The notes below the pieces were generated by a model that saw nothing but the letters and a program-made list of their open reading frames with translations, was not told the DNA's origin and ran no database searches. A program made the translations under genes and the position numbers. A DNA stretch of 64,000 nucleotides from positions 310,001-374,000 of the forward strand of contig NZ_SMYO01000001.1 of assembly GCF_004358205.1 (NCBI RefSeq), given 5' to 3'. Numbering within the stretch: the stretch's first letter is position 1; every line of letters begins with the position of its first letter. This DNA is from Bacillus salipaludis (GTDB taxonomy: Bacteria; Bacillota; Bacilli; Bacillales_B; DSM-18226). Below, in pieces: positions 16,105 through 26,194 of the stretch.

Positions 16105-16731
16105 TTATCCCACCATTCCCATTAAATATACTACTGTAAAGATAAATACCCAAACAACGTCGATAAAATGCCAATATAAACTAAACACATAAAATTTAGG
16201 CGCGTTGTAAAGGTCTAAACCTCTCTTTCCATTTCGGAACATTAGTGTTAAACACCATAATAAACCAAATGCAACGTGACCACCATGGAAACCAACTAAT
16301 GTATAGAAAGCAGAACCAAATGCACTGCTTGTAAAGGTATGCCCCTCATGAACATAGTTGTTAAACTCGTAAACCTCTAGTCCAAGGAATCCGGCACCTA
16401 ATAAAGCAGTCAATCCAAGCCATACCATCATTTTCTTAAAGGCAAAGTTTTTCATATGATACATTGCATATACACTTGTTAGCGAACTTGTTAAAAGAAG
16501 CATTGTAGCAACAAATGTCAGCGGAAGTTCAAACAAATCTTTTGCCAAATGCTGACTTGAATCCGGAACCTTATCTTTTAATGCAAGATAGGTTGCGAAG
16601 AGAGAAGCGAAGAGTACAGTCTCCCCGCCTAAGAAAAACCAAAATCCTAAGAACTTATTTTTTGACTCAAGGGTGGATTTTTCAGGCTCAGCAGGCCAGT
16701 TTTCATATGTGAATTTTTCTTCAGCGTGCAT
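16105..16731 (-). CDS. ctaE: Cytochrome c oxidase subunit III
   Basis: A 208-residue membrane subunit of the caa3 oxidase with five predicted helices. The COX3 signatures FFLGGETVLFASLFATYLAL, GFHGGHVAFGLLW and YWHFIDVVWVFIFTVVYL are present. Its start codon overlaps the ctaD stop by one base, indicating translational coupling. Confidence 0.96.
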   Translation of the reverse strand: MHAEEKFTYENWPAEPEKSTLESKNKFLGFWFFLGGETVLFASLFATYLALKDKVPDSSQHLAKDLFELPLTFVATMLLLTSSLTSVYAMYHMKNFAFKKMMVWLGLTALLGAGFLGLEVYEFNNYVHEGHTFTSSAFGSAFYTLVGFHGGHVAFGLLWCLTLMFRNGKRGLDLYNAPKFYVFSLYWHFIDVVWVFIFTVVYLMGMVG

Positions 16732-18599
16732 TATGCCTTAGCCCCCTTTTCTTCTTCAAGTAATTCTTCTTTATGGATATGGAAACCATGGTCATCAATT
16801 ACTGAACGTAAGAACATGGACCCAAAAGTAATAAGTAAACCAATAATCATAACCGGTAATGCCCATGCTTTATCATTTACATGGTACATAGCACCGAATG
16901 CGGCAATGAAAAGACCAAGAGCCGTTGTAAATGGAAGGAATGATGAATTCGGCATGTGAATATCACCAAGCGGCTCAGCCGGAGTCATTTCCTTTTTACC
17001 TTCCATTTTTTCTAACCAGTATGCATCTAATCCACGAACTAGCGGAAGCTGCTTAAAGTTGTAGAATGGAGGTGGTGATGGAATCGACCATTCCAGGGTT
17101 CTACCATCTCCCCAAGGATCGTTACCAACTTTAACATTTTTTACAGATGTGACAATAATGTTTATTAGCATTACGATAACTGCTGCACCCATAAAGGCAG
17201 CACCGATTGAACTAATCATGTTAGCCGTGTCAAATCCTTGACCTGGAAGGTATGTGAAAACACGACGCGGCATTCCCCAAAGTCCCAAAAAGTGTTGGAT
17301 AAAGAATGTCATATGGAACCCAATAAAGAATAACCAGAAAGTTATTTTACCCATTGCTTCATTTAACATTGTACCAAACATTTTTGGCCAATAGAGGTGA
17401 GTTCCGGCAAAAACGGCAAATACTACACCACCGACAATTACATAGTGGAAATGGGCAACTACGAAATACGTATCATGATACTGGTAGTCTGCAGCAGCGG
17501 ATGCGAGCATAACCCCTGTTACACCACCAGCAAGAAACGATGGAATAAACGCAAAGGCCCAATGCATAGGTGTAGTAAATTTAACACTACCACCCCAAAT
17601 TGTTAACAACCAGTTGAAAATTTTAATACCAGTTGGTACACCAATTGCCATTGTTGCAACAGCGAAAATAGCGTTCGCTACTGGTCCTAATCCTGTTGTA
17701 AACATGTGGTGAGCCCATACCATGAATCCTAAGAAACCGATTAAAACGGTTGCAAATACCATGGAGGAGTAACCAAATAAGCGTTTTCTTGAGAAAATCG
17801 GGAATATTTCAGAGAAAATACCAAAAGCAGGTAAAATCAAAATATAAACCTCTGGATGTCCAAAAATCCAGAAAAGGTGTTCCCAAATAACGGTGTTACC
17901 GCCCATAGAAACTTCAAAGAAATTCGCTCCGAACAAGCGATCAAACATCATTAACACTAAACCCACTGTTAATGGAGGAAATGCAAATAAAATCAATGCA
18001 GATGTTACAAATGTTGTCCAAGTAAACAATGGCATCCTCATATACGTCATTCCTGGTGCACGCATATTGATGATGGTTACGAGGAAGTTAATACCACCAA
18101 TTAAGGTTCCAAGACCAGAAATCTGTAACCCTAAAATATAGAAATCAACACCATGTCCTTTAGATGCAACAGCTAGTGATGCATAAGATGTCCAGCCTGC
18201 ATCTGGTGCCCCGCCTAAAAACCATGAAAGGTTTAGGAAAACACCGCCGAAAAAGAATAACCAAAATCCTAAAGCATTTACATATGGGAACGCTACATCG
18301 CGTGCCCCGATCTGTAAAGGCATTACCGCATTCATAAAACCAAAAATTAGCGGCATCGCTGCAAGGAAAATCATCGTTGTTCCGTGCATCGTAATAATTT
18401 CATTAAATTGTCCAGCACTAACAAAATCATTATTTGGCACTGCAAGCTGGATACGGATAAAGACCGCTTCAATTCCACCTACTAAGAAGAAAAATCCGCC
18501 TGCAATCATATAGAGGATCGCGATTTTTTTATGGTCAACTGTAGTTAAAAAATCCCATAAAGTTGCGCCGAATCCCTTTTTTTGAGCATAGGTACTCAC
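16731..18599 (-). CDS. ctaD: Cytochrome c oxidase subunit I
   Basis: The 622-residue catalytic subunit, reducing O2 to water at the heme a3-CuB center and pumping protons. The heme and copper histidines are visible: the early TMHGTTMIFLAAMP, WIFGHPEVYILILP with the cross-linked His-Tyr, VWAHHMFTTGLG, and HDTYFVVAHFHYVIVGG for heme a and a3. The K-channel region is intact. About 14 membrane helices are expected. It lies 31 bases after ctaC. Confidence 0.98.
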   Translation of the reverse strand: MSTYAQKKGFGATLWDFLTTVDHKKIAILYMIAGGFFFLVGGIEAVFIRIQLAVPNNDFVSAGQFNEIITMHGTTMIFLAAMPLIFGFMNAVMPLQIGARDVAFPYVNALGFWLFFFGGVFLNLSWFLGGAPDAGWTSYASLAVASKGHGVDFYILGLQISGLGTLIGGINFLVTIINMRAPGMTYMRMPLFTWTTFVTSALILFAFPPLTVGLVLMMFDRLFGANFFEVSMGGNTVIWEHLFWIFGHPEVYILILPAFGIFSEIFPIFSRKRLFGYSSMVFATVLIGFLGFMVWAHHMFTTGLGPVANAIFAVATMAIGVPTGIKIFNWLLTIWGGSVKFTTPMHWAFAFIPSFLAGGVTGVMLASAAADYQYHDTYFVVAHFHYVIVGGVVFAVFAGTHLYWPKMFGTMLNEAMGKITFWLFFIGFHMTFFIQHFLGLWGMPRRVFTYLPGQGFDTANMISSIGAAFMGAAVIVMLINIIVTSVKNVKVGNDPWGDGRTLEWSIPSPPPFYNFKQLPLVRGLDAYWLEKMEGKKEMTPAEPLGDIHMPNSSFLPFTTALGLFIAAFGAMYHVNDKAWALPVMIIGLLITFGSMFLRSVIDDHGFHIHKEELLEEEKGAKA

Positions 18600-18630
18600 A
18601 ATTTTACCTCCCTTTCAACCAATTCCCCTA

Positions 18631-19689
18631 CTACTGTTGTACTTTCAAGCCCATTAAATACTCAGATAAAGCATTTAATTGATCTTCAGACATTTCTGGG
18701 TATTTACCAGTCATTTTATTTCCTGGTTTATATGTTTCAGGATTTCGAATCCAATTTTTTATTTCTGTTTTATTATGATCCAAAATACCAGCAACACGAG
18801 ATCGATCACCAAAGTTTGTTAAGTTTGGTGCAAGTCTTGCTGCTTCAGGTTTATTGTTTTGTGGAGTTACAGCATGACAGGCTACACAACTTTTATTGAA
18901 GATTTCCTGTCCTTGCTGTGCTACAGCGGAATCCGCTTTTTGTGGTTCTTTTACATTTTGCATTGCTTTCACCCAGCTATCAAATTGATCGCGGGACATT
19001 GTCTTAACTTTAAAGTCCATCAATGCATGGGATGGTCCGCATAACTCAGCACACTTACCATAGAATAAGTTTCCTGCCTCATCAGCTTTTTTACTGTCGA
19101 ACTCTAACCAGAATTTATTAATGTTATCTGTGTTAGTATCCATTTTCCCACCTACTGCTGGAATCCAGAAAGCGTGTTTTACATCCATAGACTTTAAGCT
19201 AAAATAAACTTTTTCATTTGTAGGAACAACTAACTCTTGGCTAGTTACAATTTTTTGACCTGGATATTCAAAATCCCACCAATATAAATGGGAACGCACA
19301 TTAATAACAAGTGCTTTAGTGTTTTTCTGATCCATTTTTGACACATCTGCAAGCTTGAACGTTGCAGCAACCGTTGGAACAGCCAGAATTAGAAGTAATA
19401 GAATCGGAATAACTGTCCAAATAATTTCTAATTTATGACTCCCCTCAACCTGCTTAGGAATTTTATCGTCCTTTCTTCTAAAACGGAAGAAAACTAAGAC
19501 GAAAATGATCATGACAACTAGGATAACTCCCACCATGATATAAGTACTTAACTTCATTAAACCATATTGCATATCTGCAACTTCACCAGCGGGCTGTAAC
19601 GTTGATAGGAACGGTTCACCACATCCGGAGAGAATTAGCGCTAAGATCGCAAACAACGAAATTAAACGCCATTTCGCAAGCCTTTTCAT
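18631..19689 (-). CDS. ctaC: Cytochrome c oxidase subunit II with fused cytochrome c domain
   Basis: 352 residues. A lipoprotein signal (ILSGC) and two membrane segments are followed by the CuA cupredoxin domain with CAELCGPSHALM. The C-terminal cytochrome c domain carries the heme motif CVACH and a distal Met near KMTGKYPEMSEDQ. This fusion defines caa3-type oxidase and lets it accept electrons through its own cytochrome c. It is the first gene of ctaCDEF. Confidence 0.97.
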   Translation of the reverse strand: MKRLAKWRLISLFAILALILSGCGEPFLSTLQPAGEVADMQYGLMKLSTYIMVGVILVVMIIFVLVFFRFRRKDDKIPKQVEGSHKLEIIWTVIPILLLLILAVPTVAATFKLADVSKMDQKNTKALVINVRSHLYWWDFEYPGQKIVTSQELVVPTNEKVYFSLKSMDVKHAFWIPAVGGKMDTNTDNINKFWLEFDSKKADEAGNLFYGKCAELCGPSHALMDFKVKTMSRDQFDSWVKAMQNVKEPQKADSAVAQQGQEIFNKSCVACHAVTPQNNKPEAARLAPNLTNFGDRSRVAGILDHNKTEIKNWIRNPETYKPGNKMTGKYPEMSEDQLNALSEYLMGLKVQQ

Positions 19690-19879
19690 AGCTCAATCAA
19701 ACCCCTCTTTCGTAAAAAATTTCTTTAATATAAATGTTAGATCAAAGAAGTATGTAGAATGATTCATCCTTTTATGTAAGAATACCCTGCGGCGGGGCTT
19801 CATTTTAAAGCCCACCGTGTGCATCCTATTACCAATGGCAGAATAACTTCCATTAGCGTAGAAGAATATCACCGCAAAA
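19690..19879 (-). other. ctaB-ctaC intergenic region
   Basis: No gene is seen. A GC-rich imperfect hairpin (stem around GGTGGGCTT/AAGCCCCGCC, about 19790-19819) lies between ctaB and ctaC without a T run. It could be an RNA leader or processing element of ctaC. No promoter is convincing. Confidence 0.3.
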
Positions 19880-20818
19880 CTAAATCAATGTAACAATAAC
19901 CATCGCTACAAATATAATAGTTAAATATTGCAATGAGTACACAAACATTAGTTTTGCCCACTTAATATCATCTTTGATCCTATATCCATAAATCCCTAAT
20001 GCAAGCCAGCCGAGATTTAACACGGTTGCAAGAATTAGAAATGGGATTCCTAAACTTTTCAAGAAAAATGGGATAGGCAATAAAACTGCTACCCATAGAA
20101 CAATATGTCTTTTTGTGGTTTTAAATCCTTTAACCACTGGAAGCATTGGAATTCCTGCTGCTTTATACTCCTTCACCCTTCTCATTGCCAATGCATAAAA
20201 ATGGGGAGGCTGCCACGCAAACATGAGAACAAATAATGCCCAAGCCATTTTATCAAGATTTCCATCAACGGCAGCCCAGCCAATTAACGGCGGGACAGCA
20301 CCTGAGATACTTCCAATGATGGTATTTGAAACCAACTGTCGTTTTGACCATAATGTATAGAGGAAAACATAACTAAAAACTCCAAGCAGTCCTATTACTG
20401 TTGCAGTTAAAGTAGTAAATAATAAAGACAGTGTTCCCATACCTATTAGGATAATTCCAAATGTCAATACCTTTGCAGGAGCCAATTTCCCTGTAACGGT
20501 CGGTCTAGCTTTTGTTCGATCCATTAAGTGATCAATATCTCGGTCAAACCAGTTATTAATAACGCATGACCCAGCGATAATAAGGGCTGATCCAGCTAAA
20601 GTAAAGAATACGATATCTAAGTTATGTAAAAAACTTTGTCCGGTAAAATGAAGTGCAAGCCATAGGCCAGTAAACGCTGTAATGAGATTGGAATTGACAA
20701 TCCCAATTTTTATAAGGGCTAAAAAGTCCTTCCATGCCGACGTTTTTTCGATACCAGTTTGCAGGCTTGATGCGTCGTTTTCTATAGCTGTATCACCAAA
20801 AGCCTTTGTATTGGACAT
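19880..20818 (-). CDS. ctaB: Protoheme IX farnesyltransferase (heme O synthase)
   Basis: A 312-residue membrane enzyme of the UbiA prenyltransferase family that adds a farnesyl group to protoheme IX, giving heme O for CtaA. The metal-binding aspartate motifs are [19 protein letters not shown] and the second-loop [20 protein letters not shown] region. It is divergent from ctaA across a 550-base control region. Confidence 0.96.
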   Translation of the reverse strand: MSNTKAFGDTAIENDASSLQTGIEKTSAWKDFLALIKIGIVNSNLITAFTGLWLALHFTGQSFLHNLDIVFFTLAGSALIIAGSCVINNWFDRDIDHLMDRTKARPTVTGKLAPAKVLTFGIILIGMGTLSLLFTTLTATVIGLLGVFSYVFLYTLWSKRQLVSNTIIGSISGAVPPLIGWAAVDGNLDKMAWALFVLMFAWQPPHFYALAMRRVKEYKAAGIPMLPVVKGFKTTKRHIVLWVAVLLPIPFFLKSLGIPFLILATVLNLGWLALGIYGYRIKDDIKWAKLMFVYSLQYLTIIFVAMVIVTLI

Positions 20819-21370
20819 TTTTTCTCCTCCTAATCCTTTATTACAATATTTGCAATATCCGTTGTTACGATACCTAATTTATTTTATCTTTTCTAGTTAA
20901 TCATCTGGAAAAGATACTGTCTGAATTTATAATTTCCTAAGTTAAGAATATGTTTTAAAAAAGAAGTGTTTTAAAAAACACTTTCACTGTATATTAAATC
21001 ACACTTCGAGTGTTTTTTGTGAATTTTTTTTGAATAATTTTTTACTAAATTGTGTCCGTGATTTTCAGAATACTCAAAAATCCGTTATTTCCTTGATAAT
21101 AGGGAAATAATTCCTAAATATAGCTATCATTTATAGTTTTAACAAACTGTTAGGTAAGTTTCAATAGTTTCCACTATAATAATAGTGAAAATTTAAAATT
21201 ATCCAAACCTTATTAGAATTTAAAAATCATCAAAAAAAATATCGAAATTCTGTTCTTTTTCCATTCTTTTCGTTATGATGAATAAGGGCTTTTTTTGTAC
21301 CATTTTATTTATTATACTTACAATAATATCCATTGACAAATTTTTGAACTAAGTTTGGAAGGTGAATTTT
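20819..21370. promoter_or_regulatory. Divergent ctaB-ctaA control region with possible ctaB leader attenuator
   Basis: This AT-rich 550-base region separates the divergent heme genes. On the ctaB strand, about 140 bases before its start, AAGTGTTTT pairs with AAAACACTT and is followed by CTTTTTTA, a terminator-like hairpin (about 20955-20981). An upstream AAAAAACACT (about 21006-21015) can pair with its AGTGTTTTTT arm as an alternative. In B. subtilis the ctaA-ctaB interval is controlled by ResD; I could not place a ResD site by eye. Confidence 0.35.
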
Positions 21371-22279
21371 TTGCAACGTTCTTTAAAGTGGTTGGCTGTC
21401 GCCACTACGATTGGGATGATTTTAGTTTTACTTGGCGGAGCACTTGTAACAAAAACGGGTTCCGGAATGGGCTGTGGAAGATCATGGCCGCTATGCGAGG
21501 ATAAATTTGTCCCATCTGACATAACTCCAGAATTAATTATCGAGCTTGCCCATCGGCTAGTTTCCGGTGCTGAAGGTATGATGGTCCTTATTTTATCCAT
21601 TTGGACTTGGAAGGTCATTGGTCATATTCGGGAAACAAAGTTTCTATCGTTTCTCTCCTTCTTTTTCCTTCTTCTGCAGGGATTAATTGGGGCAGCTGCT
21701 GTCATGTGGGGCCAATCTAGCTTTGTTCTGGCATTGCACTTTGGAATTTCCCTTGTATCCTTTGCAGCCGTTTTTTTACTTACCCTGCTTATTTTTGAAA
21801 TAGATAAGAAATTTGATGCAGACAAGCTTTTTATCGACAAGAGGATGGGGTTTCACATTGTTGGTGTTTCCATCTACAGTTATCTTGTCATCTATACCGG
21901 CGCGCTTGTCCGCCATACAAAATCAAGCCTTGTCTGCCGTGATTGGCCTTTATGTCTTAACGACGCTCCATCCTTACCAACCAACATCTATGAATGGGTA
22001 CAAATGGGTCATCGTACTGCCGCAGCTTTGATATTTATCTGGATTGCCTATGTTACATACTTGGCCATACGCGATTATAAAGATCAAAAGGTTCTTTATT
22101 GGGGCTGGATTATTTCATTTTGCCTTGTATGCTTGCAAGTGATTGCCGGCGCCTTGATTATTTTCAGCAGACTAAATCTCTATATTGCTCTATTGCACGC
22201 CTTTTTCATCACTTGTTTATTTGGGGTGTTAAGTTATTTATTACTCTTATATTCAAGGTCCAGAAAAACTAATAAATAA
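21371..22279 (+). CDS. ctaA: Heme A synthase
   Basis: A membrane protein of about 302 residues that oxidises heme O to heme A for the caa3 oxidase. It has eight predicted helices in two pseudo-repeats. [24 protein letters not shown] and ALHFGIS contribute ligands, with [13 protein letters not shown] and QMGHRTAA in the second half. The extracytoplasmic cysteine pairs are present. I choose TTG 21371, six bases after GGAAGGTG; GTG 21362 overlaps that site. Confidence 0.95.
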   Translation: MQRSLKWLAVATTIGMILVLLGGALVTKTGSGMGCGRSWPLCEDKFVPSDITPELIIELAHRLVSGAEGMMVLILSIWTWKVIGHIRETKFLSFLSFFFLLLQGLIGAAAVMWGQSSFVLALHFGISLVSFAAVFLLTLLIFEIDKKFDADKLFIDKRMGFHIVGVSIYSYLVIYTGALVRHTKSSLVCRDWPLCLNDAPSLPTNIYEWVQMGHRTAAALIFIWIAYVTYLAIRDYKDQKVLYWGWIISFCLVCLQVIAGALIIFSRLNLYIALLHAFFITCLFGVLSYLLLLYSRSRKTNK

Positions 22280-22307
22280 AAAAGCTGCCATGTTTGGCAG
22301 CTTTTTT
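22278..22307. terminator. Bidirectional terminator between ctaA and ftsW
   Basis: AAAAAAGCTGCCA/TGGCAGCTTTTTT perfect 13-bp stem between convergent genes. Confidence 0.85.
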
Positions 22308-23511
22308 ATTGTTGAATATAGAATACTTTCCCGTCTTGGGTACGTTTTTTGTTCGCTTTTTGATCTGATTTATTCTTTGCGTTTTCGTATTTAACAAACA
22401 TCGAGACATTGACAAGAATTCCGACTGATATCGCAAGCATAAGCAGTGAGGAACCACCGTAGCTTACAAATGGAAGTGGTACACCCGTAAGGGGCATTAC
22501 TCCGGAAACCCCGGCAAGGTTTATGAAAGTTTGAATTCCAATCATACTGGAAATCCCTATTGCAAGGAGACTCCCAAAAGGGTCCTTACATTTTAAACCA
22601 ATATAAATTCCTCTTAAAACAATATAGGCCAGAGTTAGAATTACAAAGCCAACTCCCCAAACCCCTAACTCTTCGGCAATGACAGCCATGATAAAATCTG
22701 TGTGTGATTCTGGCAGGTAGCCTAGTTTCTGAATACTTCTTCCCAATCCTAATCCGTTAACCCCGCCAGAACCAATTGCAATATAAGAATTAGCCAAATG
22801 ATATCCGGATGTTTGTTCTTCTTTAAAAGGATCACTTCGAACGGAAAAACGATCAACCCGTTTTTGTGAAAAAATTTCCCCTCTTGCAAAAACAATAAAA
22901 ATTAAACCAATGACTACCCCAATCAACAGTAATTTAGACATACTTTTTAAATTCATACCTGATGAGATAATAATGGTTCCAGCAATGAGAACAATAATAA
23001 GTGCCGTCCCATAGTCAGGTTGTTTTGCAATTAAAACAACGACAATCATTAAATATACTAAAGGGGGCAGCACTCCCTTGTTAAATTGATTGATATAATT
23101 CTGTTTTTTTGCATAAACGGCAGATAAATAAATAATCATTGCCAACTTAACAAACTCTGAAGGTTGAATTTTTATAGGGCCAATTTGATACCAACTTTGG
23201 GCATTTCCTGCAACCGTTCCAAAAGCAAATAAGCCTAATAACGCAATAATCGATAAAAATACCATTGGTGCTAAAAAGTATTTTGTAAATTTCATTATTT
23301 TGTATGGGATTATAGCTGTAAAAATAAAAATCACTAATGATCCTAGTAAAAATATTTTTTGTTTTTGGTAAAAGTAATCGCTGGGTAGCCGATACCGTTG
23401 AACAGCAGATGCCATGCTGGCACTATAAACCATTACTAATCCAAATGCTGACAATAGGATAATGGCGAGGATTAAGGTATAGTCGTAGGACTTTAATATT
23501 TTTTTTACCAT
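22306..23511 (-). CDS. ftsW: Peptidoglycan polymerase FtsW (SEDS family)
   Basis: A 401-residue SEDS-family glycosyltransferase for septal peptidoglycan, with about ten membrane helices. Signatures include LLSAFGLVMVYSAS at the start, the PSEFVKLAMIIYLS block, KQPDYGTA, PESHTDFIMAVIAEELG and PLPFVSYGGSS. A charged C-terminal tail follows. In the B. subtilis order (ylaN-ylaO-pycA) this position is ftsW, formerly ylaO. Confidence 0.94.
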   Translation of the reverse strand: MVKKILKSYDYTLILAIILLSAFGLVMVYSASMASAVQRYRLPSDYFYQKQKIFLLGSLVIFIFTAIIPYKIMKFTKYFLAPMVFLSIIALLGLFAFGTVAGNAQSWYQIGPIKIQPSEFVKLAMIIYLSAVYAKKQNYINQFNKGVLPPLVYLMIVVVLIAKQPDYGTALIIVLIAGTIIISSGMNLKSMSKLLLIGVVIGLIFIVFARGEIFSQKRVDRFSVRSDPFKEEQTSGYHLANSYIAIGSGGVNGLGLGRSIQKLGYLPESHTDFIMAVIAEELGVWGVGFVILTLAYIVLRGIYIGLKCKDPFGSLLAIGISSMIGIQTFINLAGVSGVMPLTGVPLPFVSYGGSSLLMLAISVGILVNVSMFVKYENAKNKSDQKANKKRTQDGKVFYIQQ

Positions 23512-23637
23512 TCATTTATTCCTCATCTTCAGATTTAATTTAACAATACTATTATAATAGAAAATTGGACATATTTCTTGAGGAAAAGTTACTGACCTCT
23601 AATAATTTTTAAAGTGAAAAAAGGGAGTAAAAATAAT

Positions 23638-23680
23638 AAAGAACTCAAACAAATGGAAATCTTTACTGTTTGAGTTCTTT
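23638..23680 (-). terminator. Terminator of ylaN
   Basis: AAAGAACTCAAAC pairs with GTTTGAGTTCTTT (13 bp, 17-base loop) just past the ylaN stop. Confidence 0.7.
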
Positions 23681-23686
23681 GGTCAT

Positions 23687-23968
23687 TTATTTTCTTTTGA
23701 ATGCATCATGGAGTGCGGATAGTTCACGTTCCAATTGATCTAAAAGTGCTTTTCCGTCCTTAATATCAATTAAACCTAGTCGGGCTGCAAAATCTATCTC
23801 TCTTGATAATCCAAACATTTGTGTATCCAATACCTCTTCATAAAGAGGGCATTGAGGCATCGTAAGATTGTCCATTTGCACCTTAATAAGCTTTAATATT
23901 TTTTCAGCGTCAGCCTGCAATAAGGCATATGCTTTTTCCTGATGATTCACGATCATTTCAGACGCCAA
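23687..23968 (-). CDS. ylaN: YlaN family protein (iron-linked Fur regulator)
   Basis: A 93-residue helical protein with the highly conserved core [30 protein letters not shown]. In B. subtilis it is needed for growth under iron limitation. Recent work on the family ties it to Fe(II) binding and Fur relief. The start is TTG 23968 (MASEM), seven bases after GGGGGG; ATG 23971 is the alternative. It is upstream of ftsW but has its own terminator. Confidence 0.92.
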   Translation of the reverse strand: MASEMIVNHQEKAYALLQADAEKILKLIKVQMDNLTMPQCPLYEEVLDTQMFGLSREIDFAARLGLIDIKDGKALLDQLERELSALHDAFKRK

Positions 23969-24088
23969 CATTCATCCCCCCATTTCAGAGCGATATCCCA
24001 CTTATCTTTAAATTTTAACGTTTAGAGCATAAAAATGCAAGAATAATGACATATAGGTGTAGGCTGAAATTCATTTTATCTCCCGAAT

Positions 24089-24117
24089 ATGACATTCGTC
24101 TAAAAAAAAGTTATACT
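24089..24117 (+). promoter_or_regulatory. Sigma-A promoter for ylaL
   Basis: ATGACA (24089-24094) and TATACT (24112-24117) are separated by 17 bases, 31 bases before the ylaL start. Confidence 0.6.
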
Positions 24118-24147
24118 TAATTCGTGTCATGAACGGGGGTAAAAAAT

Positions 24148-24645
24148 TTGGATAAAATTATTTTAATTTCAGGTAATAGTAAATATACGATTACACTTGA
24201 TCCAAGTGTATGGATTTTTGACGATCGCCGTATTGATTTAACTACCTATTTTTCTCAAGAAAAGGAAGATAAGGATCCACTCGAAGAATATACGAAAGCT
24301 GTTTCAAAACATTGGGACCGCGAAATCATGGAAGGAGCAGTTTATCCGCCGACCTTAAAGACTGAAAAGAAATATGAAAAAATAAAGATGTTAACAGGTA
24401 CTTTTGGTATTCCACTAAGACCTTTTTTACAAAATGCCGAGCCTAACCCAGATGCAAAGATGGTGGTTGTGGAAACCTCAGAAGGGGAAATTGAATTTCC
24501 CCTTGAAGAGGCATTCGAGTTTATCCTCAAATTTTCTGAAGACGGCAAGCCATTAACTTCTGATGGACCAGTACATCTTTATTATGGTGATGGCTCAAAT
24601 CAACACAATCCAATTAAAAATGTTAAACAATTTAATATTAAATAA
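24148..24645 (+). CDS. ylaL: YlaL family protein, function unknown
   Basis: A 165-residue soluble protein (start TTG, GGGGG upstream) with a conserved N-terminus ITLDPSVWIFDDRRIDL and no membrane segment. It holds the ylaL position between ylaK (phoH) and ylaN known from B. subtilis. Homologues are sometimes mislabelled as peptidyl-prolyl isomerases; no catalytic motif is evident. Confidence 0.8.
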   Translation: MDKIILISGNSKYTITLDPSVWIFDDRRIDLTTYFSQEKEDKDPLEEYTKAVSKHWDREIMEGAVYPPTLKTEKKYEKIKMLTGTFGIPLRPFLQNAEPNPDAKMVVVETSEGEIEFPLEEAFEFILKFSEDGKPLTSDGPVHLYYGDGSNQHNPIKNVKQFNIK

Positions 24646-24647
24646 AA

Positions 24648-24682
24648 TAAGACGGGTGCTGTTTATTAAGCGCCCGTTTGTT
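24648..24682. terminator. Bidirectional terminator between ylaL and ylaK
   Basis: ACGGG-GC and GC-CCCGT arms form a stem with one mismatch, followed by TTGTTTTTTAT. Confidence 0.65.
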
Positions 24683-24684
24683 TT

Positions 24685-26013
24685 TTATAAAAGGTCTGCG
24701 GCAAGTCTTGCCAGCCCCGATCTTTCTCCTTTTAAAAGCTTTACATGACCTGAAATATCCTGATCCTTAAACTTTTCAACCACATACGTAAGCCCATTAT
24801 TATATGCATCCAAATAAGGATGATCAATTTGCTCCGGATCGCCCATTAATACGATTTTACTGCCCTCTCCAACCCGGGTTAATATCGTCTTCACTTCATG
24901 CTTCGTTAAATTTTGTGCTTCATCAATAATGATGAATTGTTTTGGTAAACTTCTTCCCCGGATATAGGTTAAGGCTTCCACCTCAATCGAACCCATTCCG
25001 GCTAAAATCGCATCCAATTCTCCCGGTTTTTTTGTATTGAAAAGAAATTCCAAATTATCAAATATAGGCTGCATCCACGGTCTAAGCTTCTCTTGCTTTT
25101 CACCAGGAAGAAATCCTAAGTCCTTTCCTACCGGTACGATCGGTCTGGCAACAAGGAGTTTTTTATATTCCCTAAAGTCCTCCGTTTGCATTAGACCAGC
25201 TGCAAGTGCAAGCAAAGTTTTCCCAGTCCCAGCCTTACCGATTAGTGTTACCAAGGTGATATCCTTACGAAGCAGTAGTTCAATAGCCATCGTCTGCTGT
25301 ACATTTCGCGGATGAATTCCCCATACATGCTCTTGATTTAAGACCAGTTTTTTTACCTTCTTGCTCGTTTTATCTACCATCCCAATCGCAGACGCCGAAC
25401 CTCCCAGCGCATCTTTCATGATGAGGAATTGGCTCGGATAAAAAGGATGATTGGCAATTTCCGAAAGATACAGTTCCCCTTTTTCGTAAAATCTTCCAAG
25501 TAATTCAATCGGCAGAAAAACTTCGATAAACCCTGTGTAAATATGTTCAAATTCAACTACTCTGTCGTTTAGAAAATCCTCTGCATCAAGGCCGATCGCA
25601 TCCGCTTTAACCCGAACTAGCGCATCCTTGCTGACGATAATGACTGGCTTTCCATTTTCTTTTGTTTGTTCTTCCATATATAAATTCTTTGCAACCGCAA
25701 GAATTCGGTTATCATTTGTTTTTTCAATAAAAATATCCTGAAGTTCATGAAAGGAGCGATGGTTTAATTCAATTCTGATCGTTCCCCCATTTTCCAGCGG
25801 GATTTTTTCATGGAGTTTTCCTGCCGCTCGGAGGCCATCAATTAACCTTGAAACCTGCCTAGCATTTCTACCAATTTCATCCATATACCTTTTCTTTGAG
25901 TCCACTTCTTCCAAAACTACTGCAGGAATGACCACTTCATTATCTTCAAATGAAAAAATGGAATACGGGTCTTGTAATAAGACATTTGTATCTAATACGT
26001 ATATTTTACTCAA
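24685..26013 (-). CDS. ylaK: PIN-PhoH protein YlaK (PhoH2 type)
   Basis: 442 residues. An N-terminal PIN RNase domain (about 1-150) has the first acidic residue in YVLDTNVLLQDP, then EEVDS and NDNRI acidic sites. A C-terminal PhoH ATPase has Walker A LIGKAGTGKTLLALAAG and Walker B FIIIDEAQN. PhoH2 enzymes act as RNA helicase-RNases in other bacteria. The start is TTG 26013, seven bases after GGGAGG, which gives the same length as the B. subtilis protein. The upstream extension in the open frame is not coding. Confidence 0.93.
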   Translation of the reverse strand: MSKIYVLDTNVLLQDPYSIFSFEDNEVVIPAVVLEEVDSKKRYMDEIGRNARQVSRLIDGLRAAGKLHEKIPLENGGTIRIELNHRSFHELQDIFIEKTNDNRILAVAKNLYMEEQTKENGKPVIIVSKDALVRVKADAIGLDAEDFLNDRVVEFEHIYTGFIEVFLPIELLGRFYEKGELYLSEIANHPFYPSQFLIMKDALGGSASAIGMVDKTSKKVKKLVLNQEHVWGIHPRNVQQTMAIELLLRKDITLVTLIGKAGTGKTLLALAAGLMQTEDFREYKKLLVARPIVPVGKDLGFLPGEKQEKLRPWMQPIFDNLEFLFNTKKPGELDAILAGMGSIEVEALTYIRGRSLPKQFIIIDEAQNLTKHEVKTILTRVGEGSKIVLMGDPEQIDHPYLDAYNNGLTYVVEKFKDQDISGHVKLLKGERSGLARLAADLL

Positions 26014-26108
26014 AGAGACGCCTCCCGCTTTTCTAGTTGTTTTGGCTTGTTTGTGATTTTCAACAAGCCGTGTTACCTGTACTACTTTGGTAAAATATAT
26101 GTTTATTC

Positions 26109-26138
26109 GAATAAAGATAGAAGGATTAATGCACAATA
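26109..26138 (+). promoter_or_regulatory. Sigma-G type promoter for ylaJ
   Basis: GAATA (26109-26113), an 18-base spacer and CACAATA (26132-26138) match the sigma-G pattern with one deviation. YhcN/YlaJ lipoproteins are forespore products. Confidence 0.5.
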
Positions 26139-26194
26139 ATTGTTAGCAAAATCAATTGAACTGTTCGATCAATGTTTCCCGGAGGTGAATATAG

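Noticed and set aside
19790..19819. ctaB terminator
   Set aside because: The GC-rich hairpin has no following T run on the ctaB strand, so I list it only as an intergenic structure.
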